DNA from: Candidatus Alcyoniella australis
Lineage (GTDB): Bacteria; Lernaellota; Lernaellaia; JAVCCG01; Alcyoniellaceae
Length of the DNA stretch: 64,000 nucleotides
Reading direction: 5' to 3'
Assembly (NCBI GenBank): GCA_030765605.1
Contig: JAVCCG010000059.1
Coordinates: forward strand, 7,939-71,938
Each line of letters begins with the position of its first letter. Within the stretch, counting starts at the first letter, position 1. Positions 16,425 to 24,296 of the stretch are shown here, piece by piece. The notes beneath the pieces are model-generated. The model did no database searches. It was not told the DNA's origin and saw only the letters and a list, made by a program, of their open reading frames with translations. Both the position numbers and the translations under genes were made by a program.

Positions 16425-17172
16425 AGCAAAGCGCCTTTTCAACAAGCGTCGTGGCCTTGCGGCGCATTCGCGGACCCTGCGTCGGATCCAAGCGTACATC
16501 CCGCTCCAACCTCTCTTGCGGTTGCAGCATCATCTGCTCGACCCCGACTCTGCGCGGACTGAAACCGTTGACCTTCGCGTCTTGCTTGGGATAGCCAAAC
16601 GAGATGGCGCAGGCCAGCAGCATGTAGTCCGGCACGTCGAAACAGCTACGCACCAAGTCGGGATACGCGGCCAGCGAGGTCTGGGCCACGCTGCCCAGGC
16701 CGTGGCTGTGGGCCGCGAGCATAAAGGTCTGCATCCAAATTCCCAGGTCCAATGCGGCGTAGGCGCCCAGCTCGCGGTCGCTGAACAGGAACAACACTGC
16801 CGGTGCGTCGAACCCGCGGTAGTTGTGCAAAAACTGCCGCTGCCGCGACTCGTGGTCTTCGCGTCCGATTCCCAGGGTTTTGTACAGGCCGAAACCCGCC
16901 TCGCGCTGACGTTGGCTGTAGCGCTCCGGGTAGCGGATCGACCACGGGATCTCGTGGGCGTTGGGCTCGCTTTGCGCCGAGCGCACCAGCTGCACGCGCA
17001 GAGCGTCCCAGGTCTCGCCCGTGGCCAGCGCCAGGCGGTAGGGCTGGATGTTGCAGGCGCTGGGGGCTTGCAGCGAAATCTCGATGATCCGCTCGATCAG
17101 TTCAGGCTGGACTTGGCGTGGATCAAAGGCGCGCACACTGCTGCGGCTGCGGATCGCATCGAGTGTTTTCAT
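16417..17172 (-). CDS. Nitroreductase family protein
   Basis: This 251-residue protein has the nitroreductase fold signature. The N-terminal RSRSSVRAFDPRQV carries the FMN-phosphate-binding RxSxRxF motif, followed by QAPSACNIQPYRLALAT and a late ALDLGIWMQTFMLAAHSHGLGS segment with FGYPKQ. Members use FMN and NAD(P)H to reduce nitro compounds, quinones, flavins or other substrates; the physiological substrate is unknown. The start has a GGGAG site. The stop overlaps the convergent lipoprotein gene by 8 bp. The 5' region is unusual: promoter, 29-codon Thr/Ile-rich leader and intrinsic terminator precede the gene, suggesting control by transcription attenuation. Confidence 0.88.
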   Translation of the reverse strand: MKTLDAIRSRSSVRAFDPRQVQPELIERIIEISLQAPSACNIQPYRLALATGETWDALRVQLVRSAQSEPNAHEIPWSIRYPERYSQRQREAGFGLYKTLGIGREDHESRQRQFLHNYRGFDAPAVLFLFSDRELGAYAALDLGIWMQTFMLAAHSHGLGSVAQTSLAAYPDLVRSCFDVPDYMLLACAISFGYPKQDAKVNGFSPRRVGVEQMMLQPQERLERDVRLDPTQGPRMRRKATTLVEKALCST

Positions 17173-17207
17173 TTTGAATCTCCCTTATCTCTATCCTGCG
17201 ATCGGAC

Positions 17208-17240
17208 AAAAAAAAGCCCGCCGGCTGTCTGCCGGCGGGC
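17208..17240 (-). terminator. Intrinsic terminator (attenuator 3:4 hairpin)
   Basis: On the minus strand GCCCGCCGGC (17240-17231), loop AGACA and GCCGGCGGGC (17225-17216) form a perfect 10-bp stem followed by eight U residues (17215-17208). It lies between a leader peptide and the nitroreductase start, so it can end the transcript early. It is one of the strongest intrinsic terminators in the window. Confidence 0.9.
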
Positions 17241-17294
17241 TGTACGTGCAATTGCTTTATCAGTGCGAACTACACGGACCCGCCTCCCGAGGCG
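17231..17294 (-). promoter_or_regulatory. Attenuator pairing regions 1, 2 and 3
   Basis: Region 1 (CGCCTC, 17294-17289) begins at the last base of the fourth consecutive Ile codon and can pair with region 2 (GAGGCG, 17286-17281) around a small loop. Region 2, extended to GGCGGG (17284-17279), can instead pair with CCCGCC (17239-17234) in the 5' arm of the terminator. A ribosome stalled on the Ile codons would cover region 1, free region 2 to pair with region 3, and prevent termination. This is the classical amino-acid attenuation geometry, deduced from the sequence. Confidence 0.7.
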
Positions 17295-17359
17295 ATAATA
17301 ATGATCGCGCTTGGGGGGCCGAACTTATCGGCCGAGGTGGTGATCCGGGTTGTTCTCAT
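17270..17359 (-). CDS. Thr/Ile-rich attenuator leader peptide (29 aa)
   Basis: ATG at 17359 is preceded by AAGGA at a spacing of 5, and the frame ends at TAG (17272-17270). The peptide starts MRTTRITTSADKFG, continues PPSA and then four consecutive Ile codons (ATC ATT ATT ATC), and ends with ASGGGSV. Clusters of regulatory amino-acid codons just before a hairpin and intrinsic terminator are the mark of leader peptides such as ThrL and IlvL. Four Thr codons lie near the start and five Ile codons occur in total. The stop lies 30 bases before the terminator stem. It is expected to sense charged tRNA-Ile, and perhaps tRNA-Thr, and is probably not functional as a protein. Confidence 0.75.
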   Translation of the reverse strand: MRTTRITTSADKFGPPSAIIIIASGGGSV

Positions 17360-17404
17360 TGATTTCCTTCAAATCACGAACGGTTTTTCCGTCCTTTTGA
17401 TATT

Positions 17405-17433
17405 CGTTAACACGCTGCGTCATAAACTGTCAA
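17405..17433 (-). promoter_or_regulatory. Sigma-70 promoter of the attenuated nitroreductase transcript
   Basis: On the minus strand TTGACA (17433-17428) is followed after exactly 17 bp by TTAACG (17410-17405). Transcription would start near 17398, about 40 bases before the leader-peptide ATG. The -35 box is perfect; the -10 box is moderate. Confidence 0.7.
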
Positions 17434-17551
17434 GCGGCTTGTCGGACATTCACGGCCCCGCTCCGATCAAGTTCCCTATGAGTCAGCTCATACCGTCGCT
17501 TGGCCGCGAAATTGATAATGGCGATCGAAAACAACCCGGCGCGAGGCGCAG

Positions 17552-18406
17552 ATGACAAAGTTAATATCGCAACACTACCTGCTGTTGACCGGCTTGGTGC
17601 TGATCGTTGCGCTTGTAGCGGCGGCCTTTGCCGGAATCGAGGATCAACGGCCGCAAGGGCTGAACCTGGAACACGAGGCAACTATGGACTCACAGGCCAA
17701 TTCGCGGGGCTCGGCGGAACTTCCGCCCATCGACCAATCGCGACCGCAGAACACTCAGATCGCCACCTTCGCCCTCGGCTGATTTTGGGGACCCGACTCC
17801 CGGTTCGGGAGTGAGGCAGGCGTAATCAGCACGCGGGTGGGCTATGCCGGCGGCTCCAAGGCCGATCCGACGTATCGCAGCCTGGGCGATCATACCGAGT
17901 CGATCCAGATCGAGTTCGACCCACAGCGCATCAGCTTTGACGAGCTGTTGCAGATCTTCTGGTCGATGCACAATCCAACCAGCCGCTCGTGGTTTACTCA
18001 GTACAAGACGATTCTGTTCGTACAAAACGACGAGCAGTTCGCCGCGGCCCAACGTTCCAAGGCCGCGCTGGAGGAGGCTCTGGGCCACAAGGTACGCACC
18101 GAAATTCGCCAGCTCGATCGCTTTTATCAGGCCGAGGATTATCACCAGAAATACAAGCTGCAACAGGACAGCGCGTTGATGGGTCAGATCAGCGACAAGT
18201 ACCAGACCGTTCAGCAGTTCGTCGACTCGACCTTGGCTGCGCGACTCAACGGCTACGTGGGCGGCAACGGTTCGACCGTAACCGCGCAGCGCGAGATCGA
18301 GCTCTACGACCTATCTCCGGCAGCCCGTGCGCGGCTCGAGTCGATCTTGGGAATGCAGATCGCGCCGCAGCCCAACGTCTGTCCGGTAAGCGGCGTGGGC
18401 CACTAA
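17552..18406 (+). CDS. msrA: Exported peptide-methionine (S)-S-oxide reductase A with predicted selenocysteine at UGA (codon 77)
   Basis: The frame opens at ATG 17552 with a hydrophobic signal or anchor segment (about residues 9-27), meets TGA at 17780-17782, and stays open to 18406 (284 residues with readthrough). Around the TGA the translation is TFALG-U-FWGPDSRF, so the TGA replaces the catalytic Cys of the MsrA motif GCFWG. The downstream part is unmistakably MsrA: TRVGYAGG, HNPTS, QYKTILF, and FYQAEDYHQKY with its conserved residues. A 7-bp hairpin with a GGU-type loop starts 14 bases after the TGA, as in bacterial SECIS elements. Conventional gene calling would split this into a 76-aa fragment and a truncated MsrA. 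It would repair oxidised methionine outside the cytoplasm. Selenocysteine is inferred; a nonsense mutation is the alternative. Confidence 0.85.
17780..17812 (+). promoter_or_regulatory. Predicted bacterial SECIS element with its UGA codon
   Basis: Downstream of the UGA (17780-17782), ACTCCCG (17796-17802) and CGGGAGT (17806-17812) form a perfect 7-bp stem. The apical loop is GTT, or GGTTC if the closing pair opens. Bacterial SECIS hairpins that bind SelB carry a G and U in a short apical loop roughly 16-37 bases after the UGA, and this one fits. The hairpin lies within the coding sequence, as is usual in bacteria. Confidence 0.75.
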
Positions 18407-18409
18407 CGC

Positions 18410-19600
18410 CTAACCCTGGGCGTCGAGCTCGCGGCAGACCGCGCAGCCCAGGTTCGCGGTCTTGGCTACCAGCGCGTAGTCGACTCCGTCGGGCGTATCG
18501 GCCATCTCGTGGTAGTTCGGCGGCATGCCCTGCTCGTCCAATGCGATCAGGCACAGCGCCTGATGGCCGTGCTGCACGGGCACTGCCGAGTCGGTGCCGG
18601 CCATCAGCGAGACCAGCTCCAACTCGCCGTACCCCTCGCGCCTGGCCACGTGGCGCGCCAGACCGTTAAGCTCCGATCGGTAGTACAGCGTGCCGAGCAA
18701 GCCCTCGCTGGTTACGGCCCGCAGCTCGCCGCCGCCCACTGACTCGAGGTTGATAAAGTAGGTCGGTCGCGCTGCGATCATCTCGCGCTGTTGGCGCATG
18801 AACGCCCGCATGCCCAGCAACCCGGCCTCCTCCGCGCCCGTGGCCGCCACGTAGACGTTGCAGTTTTTGGGCATCGCGCTGCCCAACTCGCGGGCCGCCA
18901 GCAGCATCGCGGCCACTCCCGAGGCGTTGTCGATGGCGCCGGGCACGTAGGGCGATAGCGACCACTGCACGCAGACCAACATCGTCAGTCCGCAGGCCGC
19001 GGCAGCCGCGCCCTGGATCGCGTCGGGCAGCCAGCCCGAGGCGTTGAACAGCCGCATCAGCACCATTGCCAATCCAGCGCCGAGCATGATCGTCGGGATG
19101 TACAGCGGTCCGTGCGGACGACTGTTTTGGGCGTTGAGCTTGGCGAACAACCGCTTGACCCGTGGGTGAAACATCAACCCGGATTGTGCCGCGTCGATGT
19201 GCGCGCTGAGCACCAGGTTGATCGTGGGGTTCTCGACCTCGCGCGCGCCGACCACGTTGCGCGAGCTCCCCGAACTCAGCAGTCGCGTCAACAGATCCGA
19301 GCGGTAGTCGTTGAGCTTGAGCACCAGCAGCAGCGCCGCGCCGCCGATCAACAGCCCGATCAGCGGATATTCAAACCCCAGCAGCAGGCCGACCAAACCC
19401 AGGGCGAACACACCGATCGCCAAGGACCCGAAACGCGCCGGCGCGCGAAACTCGTGTTCGCTGACCTCGTAGCCCAGGGCGTCCAGTTCATCCGCAACCA
19501 GCTTGGCCGCTTCGCGCTCGCCGCGCAGGGTCGCGCCGCGCCGCGGAATCCTCGCCAGCGACTCGACGATCCGGCGGACGTATTGCTCGGGCTTGATCAT
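18410..19600 (-). CDS. M28-family zinc aminopeptidase-like membrane protein
   Basis: This 396-residue protein has an N-terminal capping region and two hydrophobic hairpins inside the peptidase sequence (about 58-95 and 168-212), so it is membrane-associated. M28 metal-ligand motifs are visible in order: LSAHIDAA (His, Asp), PGAIDNASG (bridging Asp), ATGAEEAGLLG (catalytic Glu and ligand Glu), INLESVG (Glu where Asp is usual) and PNYHEMADT (last His). The fold is therefore probably active on peptides or amino-acid conjugates. The insertion of membrane helices between the first His and the bridging Asp is unusual. The stop is 4 bp from the convergent msrA stop. Confidence 0.8.
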   Translation of the reverse strand: MIKPEQYVRRIVESLARIPRRGATLRGEREAAKLVADELDALGYEVSEHEFRAPARFGSLAIGVFALGLVGLLLGFEYPLIGLLIGGAALLLVLKLNDYRSDLLTRLLSSGSSRNVVGAREVENPTINLVLSAHIDAAQSGLMFHPRVKRLFAKLNAQNSRPHGPLYIPTIMLGAGLAMVLMRLFNASGWLPDAIQGAAAAACGLTMLVCVQWSLSPYVPGAIDNASGVAAMLLAARELGSAMPKNCNVYVAATGAEEAGLLGMRAFMRQQREMIAARPTYFINLESVGGGELRAVTSEGLLGTLYYRSELNGLARHVARREGYGELELVSLMAGTDSAVPVQHGHQALCLIALDEQGMPPNYHEMADTPDGVDYALVAKTANLGCAVCRELDAQG

Positions 19601-19616
19601 CTTTGACCTCGGTCTA

Positions 19617-20369
19617 TCAATCGAATAGCTCGTCGGACAAACCCAAGTCCAGGCGATAGTCGCTAAACACGTTGCGCGTAAAAGTCTTGCGCTTCATCAG
19701 CACCATTTTAACCACGCCCTCGATGGTCATCTGCGAGGGCAGCCAGACGTCGGGCCGCACCTGGCTGAAGTCCATCGAGAACTTCATCCGATTGGTCTGC
19801 ACCAGACGGTTGATCACCTCGCCCTCGATCCTGCGCAGCATGCAAGTATCCGGGTCGAGGAACAGCCGTCCCTGTTGCAGCTCGGTCTTTTTAGGTTGCA
19901 GACTGCGAAACTTCAAGACTTCGAATTGCTCGCCCGCGCGCGTCTTGATCCCCGGCGCCTCGTAGGCGAACTGCTGCTCGGCCCCAATCCGGAACAGCTC
20001 CAGATCGCCCACCGACAGGCTGTTGTCCAGACCGAGGCGCTCGAAAATGAAGTCCTTCTTCTGCGCTGGTTCGTCGTTCATCGTGCCCGAGATAAAGACC
20101 TCGCGCCGCATATTCGGCGGCTTGAAGTAGACGCGCTTGACCAACACGTTGTGCCGCTCCAGCTCGCCGTTAAGGTGCCAGACCTTACGATCGGAGGTCA
20201 TGGTGCACTGGTAGTCGGAGTACGCGGCCTGATTGCGCTGCCACTGCTGCCGCGCGCATTGGAACAACGTCGAGGCGTCGGCCGCCTGCAGCGGTTCGGC
20301 CATCGACCATAAGATAATGGCCGCTGCCAGGCACAGTACGCTCAGGGCTAATATCGACCTGCTGCTCAT
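19617..20369 (-). CDS. Exported LolA/LolB-like outer-membrane lipoprotein-sorting-type protein
   Basis: The ATG at 20369 (MSSRSILALSVLCLAAAI) has an ideal GGAGG site at a spacing of 6; the longer frame from 20399 lacks this. The 250-residue product has a signal peptide. Its body has alternating strands and patterns such as YFKPPNMRREVFISG, GRLFLDPDTCMLRRIEGEV and WLPSQMTIEGVVKMVLMKRK, typical of the half-barrel LolA-like or DUF4292-like superfamily in which a beta-sheet binds a lipid or lipoprotein. A role in envelope lipid or lipoprotein handling is inferred. It lies 16 bp upstream of the M28 gene and is probably co-transcribed with it. Confidence 0.6.
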   Translation of the reverse strand: MSSRSILALSVLCLAAAIILWSMAEPLQAADASTLFQCARQQWQRNQAAYSDYQCTMTSDRKVWHLNGELERHNVLVKRVYFKPPNMRREVFISGTMNDEPAQKKDFIFERLGLDNSLSVGDLELFRIGAEQQFAYEAPGIKTRAGEQFEVLKFRSLQPKKTELQQGRLFLDPDTCMLRRIEGEVINRLVQTNRMKFSMDFSQVRPDVWLPSQMTIEGVVKMVLMKRKTFTRNVFSDYRLDLGLSDELFD

Positions 20370-20561
20370 CCATTTCCTCCGAACGTCGATGAATGCCACA
20401 GGCTACCCTTCGGCCGCCGACCGGGGCAAGTTTGAAACCCGCTGTGCAAAACCGTACCAATCGGTTATCATCTATTCGATCTTCAGGGTCACCCGCCCTT
20501 GAGCCCATTCATCCGCATTCCACCGGCAATCGTCGCGCTGTTTTCAGTAGGAGGTGCGAGG

Positions 20562-22268
20562 ATGAACCTGTTTGATAAGGCAAAAATTCTGGTGCACATC
20601 GCCAGGTGGCGCGCCACCTGGAGCAGACGCGATCTGAACTACGTGCCCAAGAAGCTTAAGCAGCAGAATCCCAAGTTCGTCAACGCCTGGGAAGCGGTAA
20701 AGATGATCCCGGACGACGCCTGCTGCTTCTCCTCGGGCATGGCGGGCAACACCCGCTGCTCGGTCTTTTTCTACGGCATTCGCGAGCTCAATGAGCTGAC
20801 CGGCCATCCGCGGAATTTGACCTGGATTACCGTCGGCGCCCAGGGCAGCCGCGGCCGCGTACCCGGAACCCTCGAGGAGCTGGACAAACCGGGACTGGTC
20901 ACACAGTTCATCGGCGGCCACGTCGAGACTGTTAAGACCCTCCTGCGGCTGGCCGACAAAGGGCAGATCGAGATCCACACCATGCCCCAGGGCGTGCAGT
21001 CCTATCTGGTGGAGAACCAAGGTAAGGGCGTGTACCACGTGGACAGCGACACCGGCGTGGGCACGTTCATCGATCCGCGCGTGGGCACCGGCACCGCGAT
21101 TTTGCCCGGCACCACCGATCGTTGCTACGTCGAACCGCACGGCGACAAGCTGCGCTACACCATGCCCAAGATCGACGTGGCGATGTTTACCGCGACCTAC
21201 GCCGATTCCGAGGGCAACCTTTACAACAAGTACGCGCCGATGGTCACCGAGTCGTACGACTCGGCCCTGGCCGCCCGCCGCAACGGCGGACTGGTGCTGG
21301 CCGCCGTGTCGGACATCATCGAAAAAGACGAGCAGAATATTTTTTTACGCGCCGATCAGGTCGACGCGATCATCGTCAATCCCTACAACGAGCAGACCGG
21401 CTCGGTCCCCCAGCGCCGCTATTGGCCGATGTTCACCGTCGAACACAAGGTCGACTTCCAGGAGGCGGTGGAGACGCTCAAGTTCGCCAACGGCGTGCTG
21501 AAGATCACGCCGGTGCGCAACGATGTGGACAACGCCTTGGCCCGGGTCGGCGCCACGATGTTCACCGGGCTGACCAAGCCCGGCGAATACGTCAACCTCG
21601 GAGTCGGACTGCCCGAGGAGGTCTGCCGCTACGTGTACGAGGGCGGGCTGGTGCAGCAAATCCACCTGATTGTCGAGACCGGCGTGGTCGGCGGACTATC
21701 GGCCCCGGGGATCTTCTTCGGCGCGGCGATCAACCCCGAGCAAATTATGAACTCGTCCAAGGTCTTCCACCTCTGCGACGACAAGCTCGACCTGACGATC
21801 CTCGGCCTGCTCGAGGCGGATTCCGATGGGAACGTCAACGTCTCGCGCCGCGGCGAAGGCGCAATCAACTACGTAGGCCCGGGCGGGTTCCCCGACCTGA
21901 CCCGCGCGGCCAATAAAGTGCTGTTCGTCGGAACCTGGATGGCCCACGCCCAAATGGAAATCAGCGAGGGCAAGCTCAAGATCGTCAAACCCGGCGAGCA
22001 CAAGTTCAAACAGCACGTCAGCGAAGTCACGTTCAACGGCAAACAGATGCTGGCCAAGGGCAAACAGATTTTCTACGTCACCAACGTCGGCGTGTTCCAG
22101 CTCACGCAGCAGGGCATGACCCTGATACAGCTGATGCCCGGCGTGGACGTCCAGCGCGACATCCTCGATTCCTGCACGATGAAGGTGATCATCCCGCCGG
22201 GCGAGATCCCGCTGATCAGCAACGAGATCGTCACCGGCCAAGGGTTCAAGCTCGCCTGGCAGGATTGA
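20562..22268 (+). CDS. Family I CoA transferase, acetate/propionate type
   Basis: This 568-residue single-chain CoA transferase carries fused alpha and beta halves. The first half contains GMAGNTR and ITVGAQGSRGRV; the second contains NLGVGLPEEV and LIVETGVVGG, where Glu372 is the expected catalytic glutamate that forms the glutamyl-CoA thioester, followed by GSGG-like and GGFPDLTRAANKV segments. These enzymes exchange CoA between acyl-CoA and a free carboxylate such as acetate, propionate or butyrate. The start ATG has AGGAGG at a spacing of about 7. The substrate is not determined by the sequence. A palindrome (22286-22300) follows the stop. Confidence 0.85.
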   Translation: MNLFDKAKILVHIARWRATWSRRDLNYVPKKLKQQNPKFVNAWEAVKMIPDDACCFSSGMAGNTRCSVFFYGIRELNELTGHPRNLTWITVGAQGSRGRVPGTLEELDKPGLVTQFIGGHVETVKTLLRLADKGQIEIHTMPQGVQSYLVENQGKGVYHVDSDTGVGTFIDPRVGTGTAILPGTTDRCYVEPHGDKLRYTMPKIDVAMFTATYADSEGNLYNKYAPMVTESYDSALAARRNGGLVLAAVSDIIEKDEQNIFLRADQVDAIIVNPYNEQTGSVPQRRYWPMFTVEHKVDFQEAVETLKFANGVLKITPVRNDVDNALARVGATMFTGLTKPGEYVNLGVGLPEEVCRYVYEGGLVQQIHLIVETGVVGGLSAPGIFFGAAINPEQIMNSSKVFHLCDDKLDLTILGLLEADSDGNVNVSRRGEGAINYVGPGGFPDLTRAANKVLFVGTWMAHAQMEISEGKLKIVKPGEHKFKQHVSEVTFNGKQMLAKGKQIFYVTNVGVFQLTQQGMTLIQLMPGVDVQRDILDSCTMKVIIPPGEIPLISNEIVTGQGFKLAWQD

Positions 22269-22441
22269 TAACAGAGATTCGATTCCGGCACGTCGTGCCG
22301 CAGCCGACACAAACGTCGTTCGCACCGGCTTGGCCCGGTGCGGCGTGCCGCTCCAAAACACCACACCACCTCCCTACCTTTCTCTGGCAACCATCGGCGC
22401 GACAGGCTAACATTTGGCATTATCATCCGGAGGGTTTTGTG

Positions 22442-23965
22442 ATGGATCGCAGAAGCTTCATCGTTAAGGGCGCAGCGGCCACGGCCGCGCTGGGTTCGCT
22501 TTCGCTCGTGGGCTGCGCCAAGCCCGCGCCGGTGCACGTGTTCCGGCCGCAATCGAACGAGCTGCTGGCGTTGGTCAACTGCCGGGTGATCGACGTCGAG
22601 GCCGGAGCGATCGTGCCCGATCGAGTGCTGCTGGTGCGCAACGGTCTGATCGAAGCGCTGGTCGATCCCTACGATGAACGCATTGCCACGGCGCGTCCGC
22701 TTGACTGCGGCGGATGCTACGCGATCCCCGGCCTGATCAACGCCCATTGCCACATCACCCAGCCGGGCATCGCCCACTTCAGCGTCTGGCAGACCTCCAA
22801 GGTGATGGAGCAGATCGAGCGTAATTACACCGACAGCCTGGCCTGGGGCGTGACCACGGTGCGCGACATGGGTTCGCTGCCCAAGGTGATGGCGCGCGAC
22901 AAAATCAAGATCGACACCGACGAGCTGGCCGGCCCGCGAATTCTGACACCGATCGGGTTCCTCGCCGTGCCCGGCGGGTACCCCGACTTTGCCGAGAAGC
23001 TGCCGTGGATGGTGCGTGCGATGGTCGGACGGCCCTCGTTGTTGGCCAGCGATGCTGCCCAGGCGCGAGACCTGGTCAAGCGTTACCACGACCTGGGCGC
23101 GGACCTGATCAAAATCGCATTGGACCATCGTTCGCTGATGTGGGGGCACGGCGACCTCAACGTGTTCAGCGATGCGCAACTCGAGGCGATCCGCGACGAG
23201 TCGCTAAAACTCGGCCTGCCGCTGGCCGCGCATCACCTCTACGCCCAGGGCATGGAACGCGGCGTGCAATTCAGCGTCGATTCGCTGGAGCACGTGGCGG
23301 GCGACGTGGAGCTCAGCGACAAGCAGGTGGCACTGCTTGCCGAGTCGAAAGTTCCGTTCGTACCCACAGCCAGCGCCGGGATCAACAACGCCTACCGTTC
23401 GCAGGGCGATCCGTTCTCGGACGAGGAGGAGCTGCTCGACTTGCTGGCATGGCGCGACGAGCGCGTGCTGCCCGAGATCCCGCGCCACTGTGTGCCCAAG
23501 GTCGCGCAGCTGGTGGGCGATACGGTGGAGTACTATTCCAGCGAGGGCTACCGCGATCCCAAGCGCGAACTGCCCAGCTCGTTCAACCCACAAATTTACA
23601 CGCGCCTGGTGGTCAACGGTGCGCGCAACCTGCGTCGGCTGTTCCGCGCGGGCGCGACCATCGGCGTGGGCAACGACTCGGGGATTCCGCTGACCTTCCC
23701 CGGCGCACTGCACCACGAGGTCGAGCTGCTTTGTAAAAACGGCATGCCGCCCTCCATCGCCCTGCGTGCGGCCACGGCGGTCAACGCCCGCATCTGCGGG
23801 ATTGATAATCGTTGCGGCACCCTCGAGCCGGGCAAGTACGCCGACGTGGTGCTGCTCAAGCACGACCCGCTGGAAAACGCGGACGCGCTTAGCTCGGTCC
23901 AGGCGGTTTTCAAGGGCGGCAACCTGACCCACCTCGCCCCGGGCCTCGACCTGCAGCTGGGGTAA
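22442..23965 (+). CDS. Exported metal-dependent amidohydrolase (imidazolonepropionase/prolidase-like)
   Basis: This 507-residue protein has an N-terminus with a Tat-like motif (DRRSFIVKG) and a lipobox (LSLVGC), so it appears to be a folded-state exported lipoprotein. The amidohydrolase barrel begins after a beta-sandwich (LVNCRVIDVEAG). The metal motif INAHCHIT contains His102 and His104. Later motifs are AHHLYAQGMERGVQFSVDSLEH (barrel His residues), VGNDSG (catalytic Asp) and LEPGKYADVVLL of the closing sandwich. The family hydrolyses amide or peptide bonds in cyclic or dipeptide substrates; the substrate here is unknown. It has a GGAGG site and its own intergenic region. Confidence 0.85.
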   Translation: MDRRSFIVKGAAATAALGSLSLVGCAKPAPVHVFRPQSNELLALVNCRVIDVEAGAIVPDRVLLVRNGLIEALVDPYDERIATARPLDCGGCYAIPGLINAHCHITQPGIAHFSVWQTSKVMEQIERNYTDSLAWGVTTVRDMGSLPKVMARDKIKIDTDELAGPRILTPIGFLAVPGGYPDFAEKLPWMVRAMVGRPSLLASDAAQARDLVKRYHDLGADLIKIALDHRSLMWGHGDLNVFSDAQLEAIRDESLKLGLPLAAHHLYAQGMERGVQFSVDSLEHVAGDVELSDKQVALLAESKVPFVPTASAGINNAYRSQGDPFSDEEELLDLLAWRDERVLPEIPRHCVPKVAQLVGDTVEYYSSEGYRDPKRELPSSFNPQIYTRLVVNGARNLRRLFRAGATIGVGNDSGIPLTFPGALHHEVELLCKNGMPPSIALRAATAVNARICGIDNRCGTLEPGKYADVVLLKHDPLENADALSSVQAVFKGGNLTHLAPGLDLQLG

Positions 23966-24015
23966 TCCGGGTTGGGATGGGAAAGATTGTGAAGACAATA
24001 TTTGAGTAAACGCGG

Positions 24016-24258
24016 GGGCACCTTTGAGGTGCCCGCATGGCACGCGAGCGGACCCTGGTTGTTATGCAACGCGCCACGCCGCGACCGCTGATTGATGATC
24101 GTAGTAAACAGATTGTCTCGATGCACAAAGGGTCTTTGAGACCGCGCTGAGCGAGCTGTCGCCCGGCTTCGAGCCGGGGGCGGGGTGGCACATTGGATTA
24201 CGACCAGCGTACTACGCGAGTTTTGCTGCACCTCTAAGGTGCCCGGCTCAAAGCCGGG
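24016..24258. repeat. Palindromic intergenic repeat cluster (copy A)
   Basis: The gap between the amidohydrolase and the glycosyltransferase holds four hairpins: GGGCACC/GGTGCCC at 24016-24034, CCCGGCTTCGAGCCGGG at 24162-24178, GCACCTCTAAGGTGC at 24228-24242 and CCCGGCTCAAAGCCGGG at 24242-24258. Read on the minus strand, the last two are followed by AAAACTCGCGTAGTACGCTG and then GTCGTA, which aligns with the copies at 39162 and 57751. The start of the plus strand also aligns with copy 57751 (CCTGGTTGTTATGC, then CCGCGACCG). This is a mosaic of a dispersed REP/MITE-like element. Confidence 0.7.
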
Positions 24259-24296
24259 CGTTGACGAAGGATCGGGAATCTTTCAGGCTAGGCTCA

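Noticed and set aside
17552-18406. Interrupted pseudogene of msrA
   Set aside because: The stop coincides exactly with the catalytic Cys codon, the downstream frame is intact and conserved and a SECIS-like hairpin follows, so selenocysteine is more likely than a nonsense mutation.
22286-22300. CGGCACGTCGTGCCG palindrome after the CoA transferase as an intrinsic terminator
   Set aside because: The 3-base loop and 6-bp stem are not followed by a U-run; it may be a regulator site but nothing supports a specific role.
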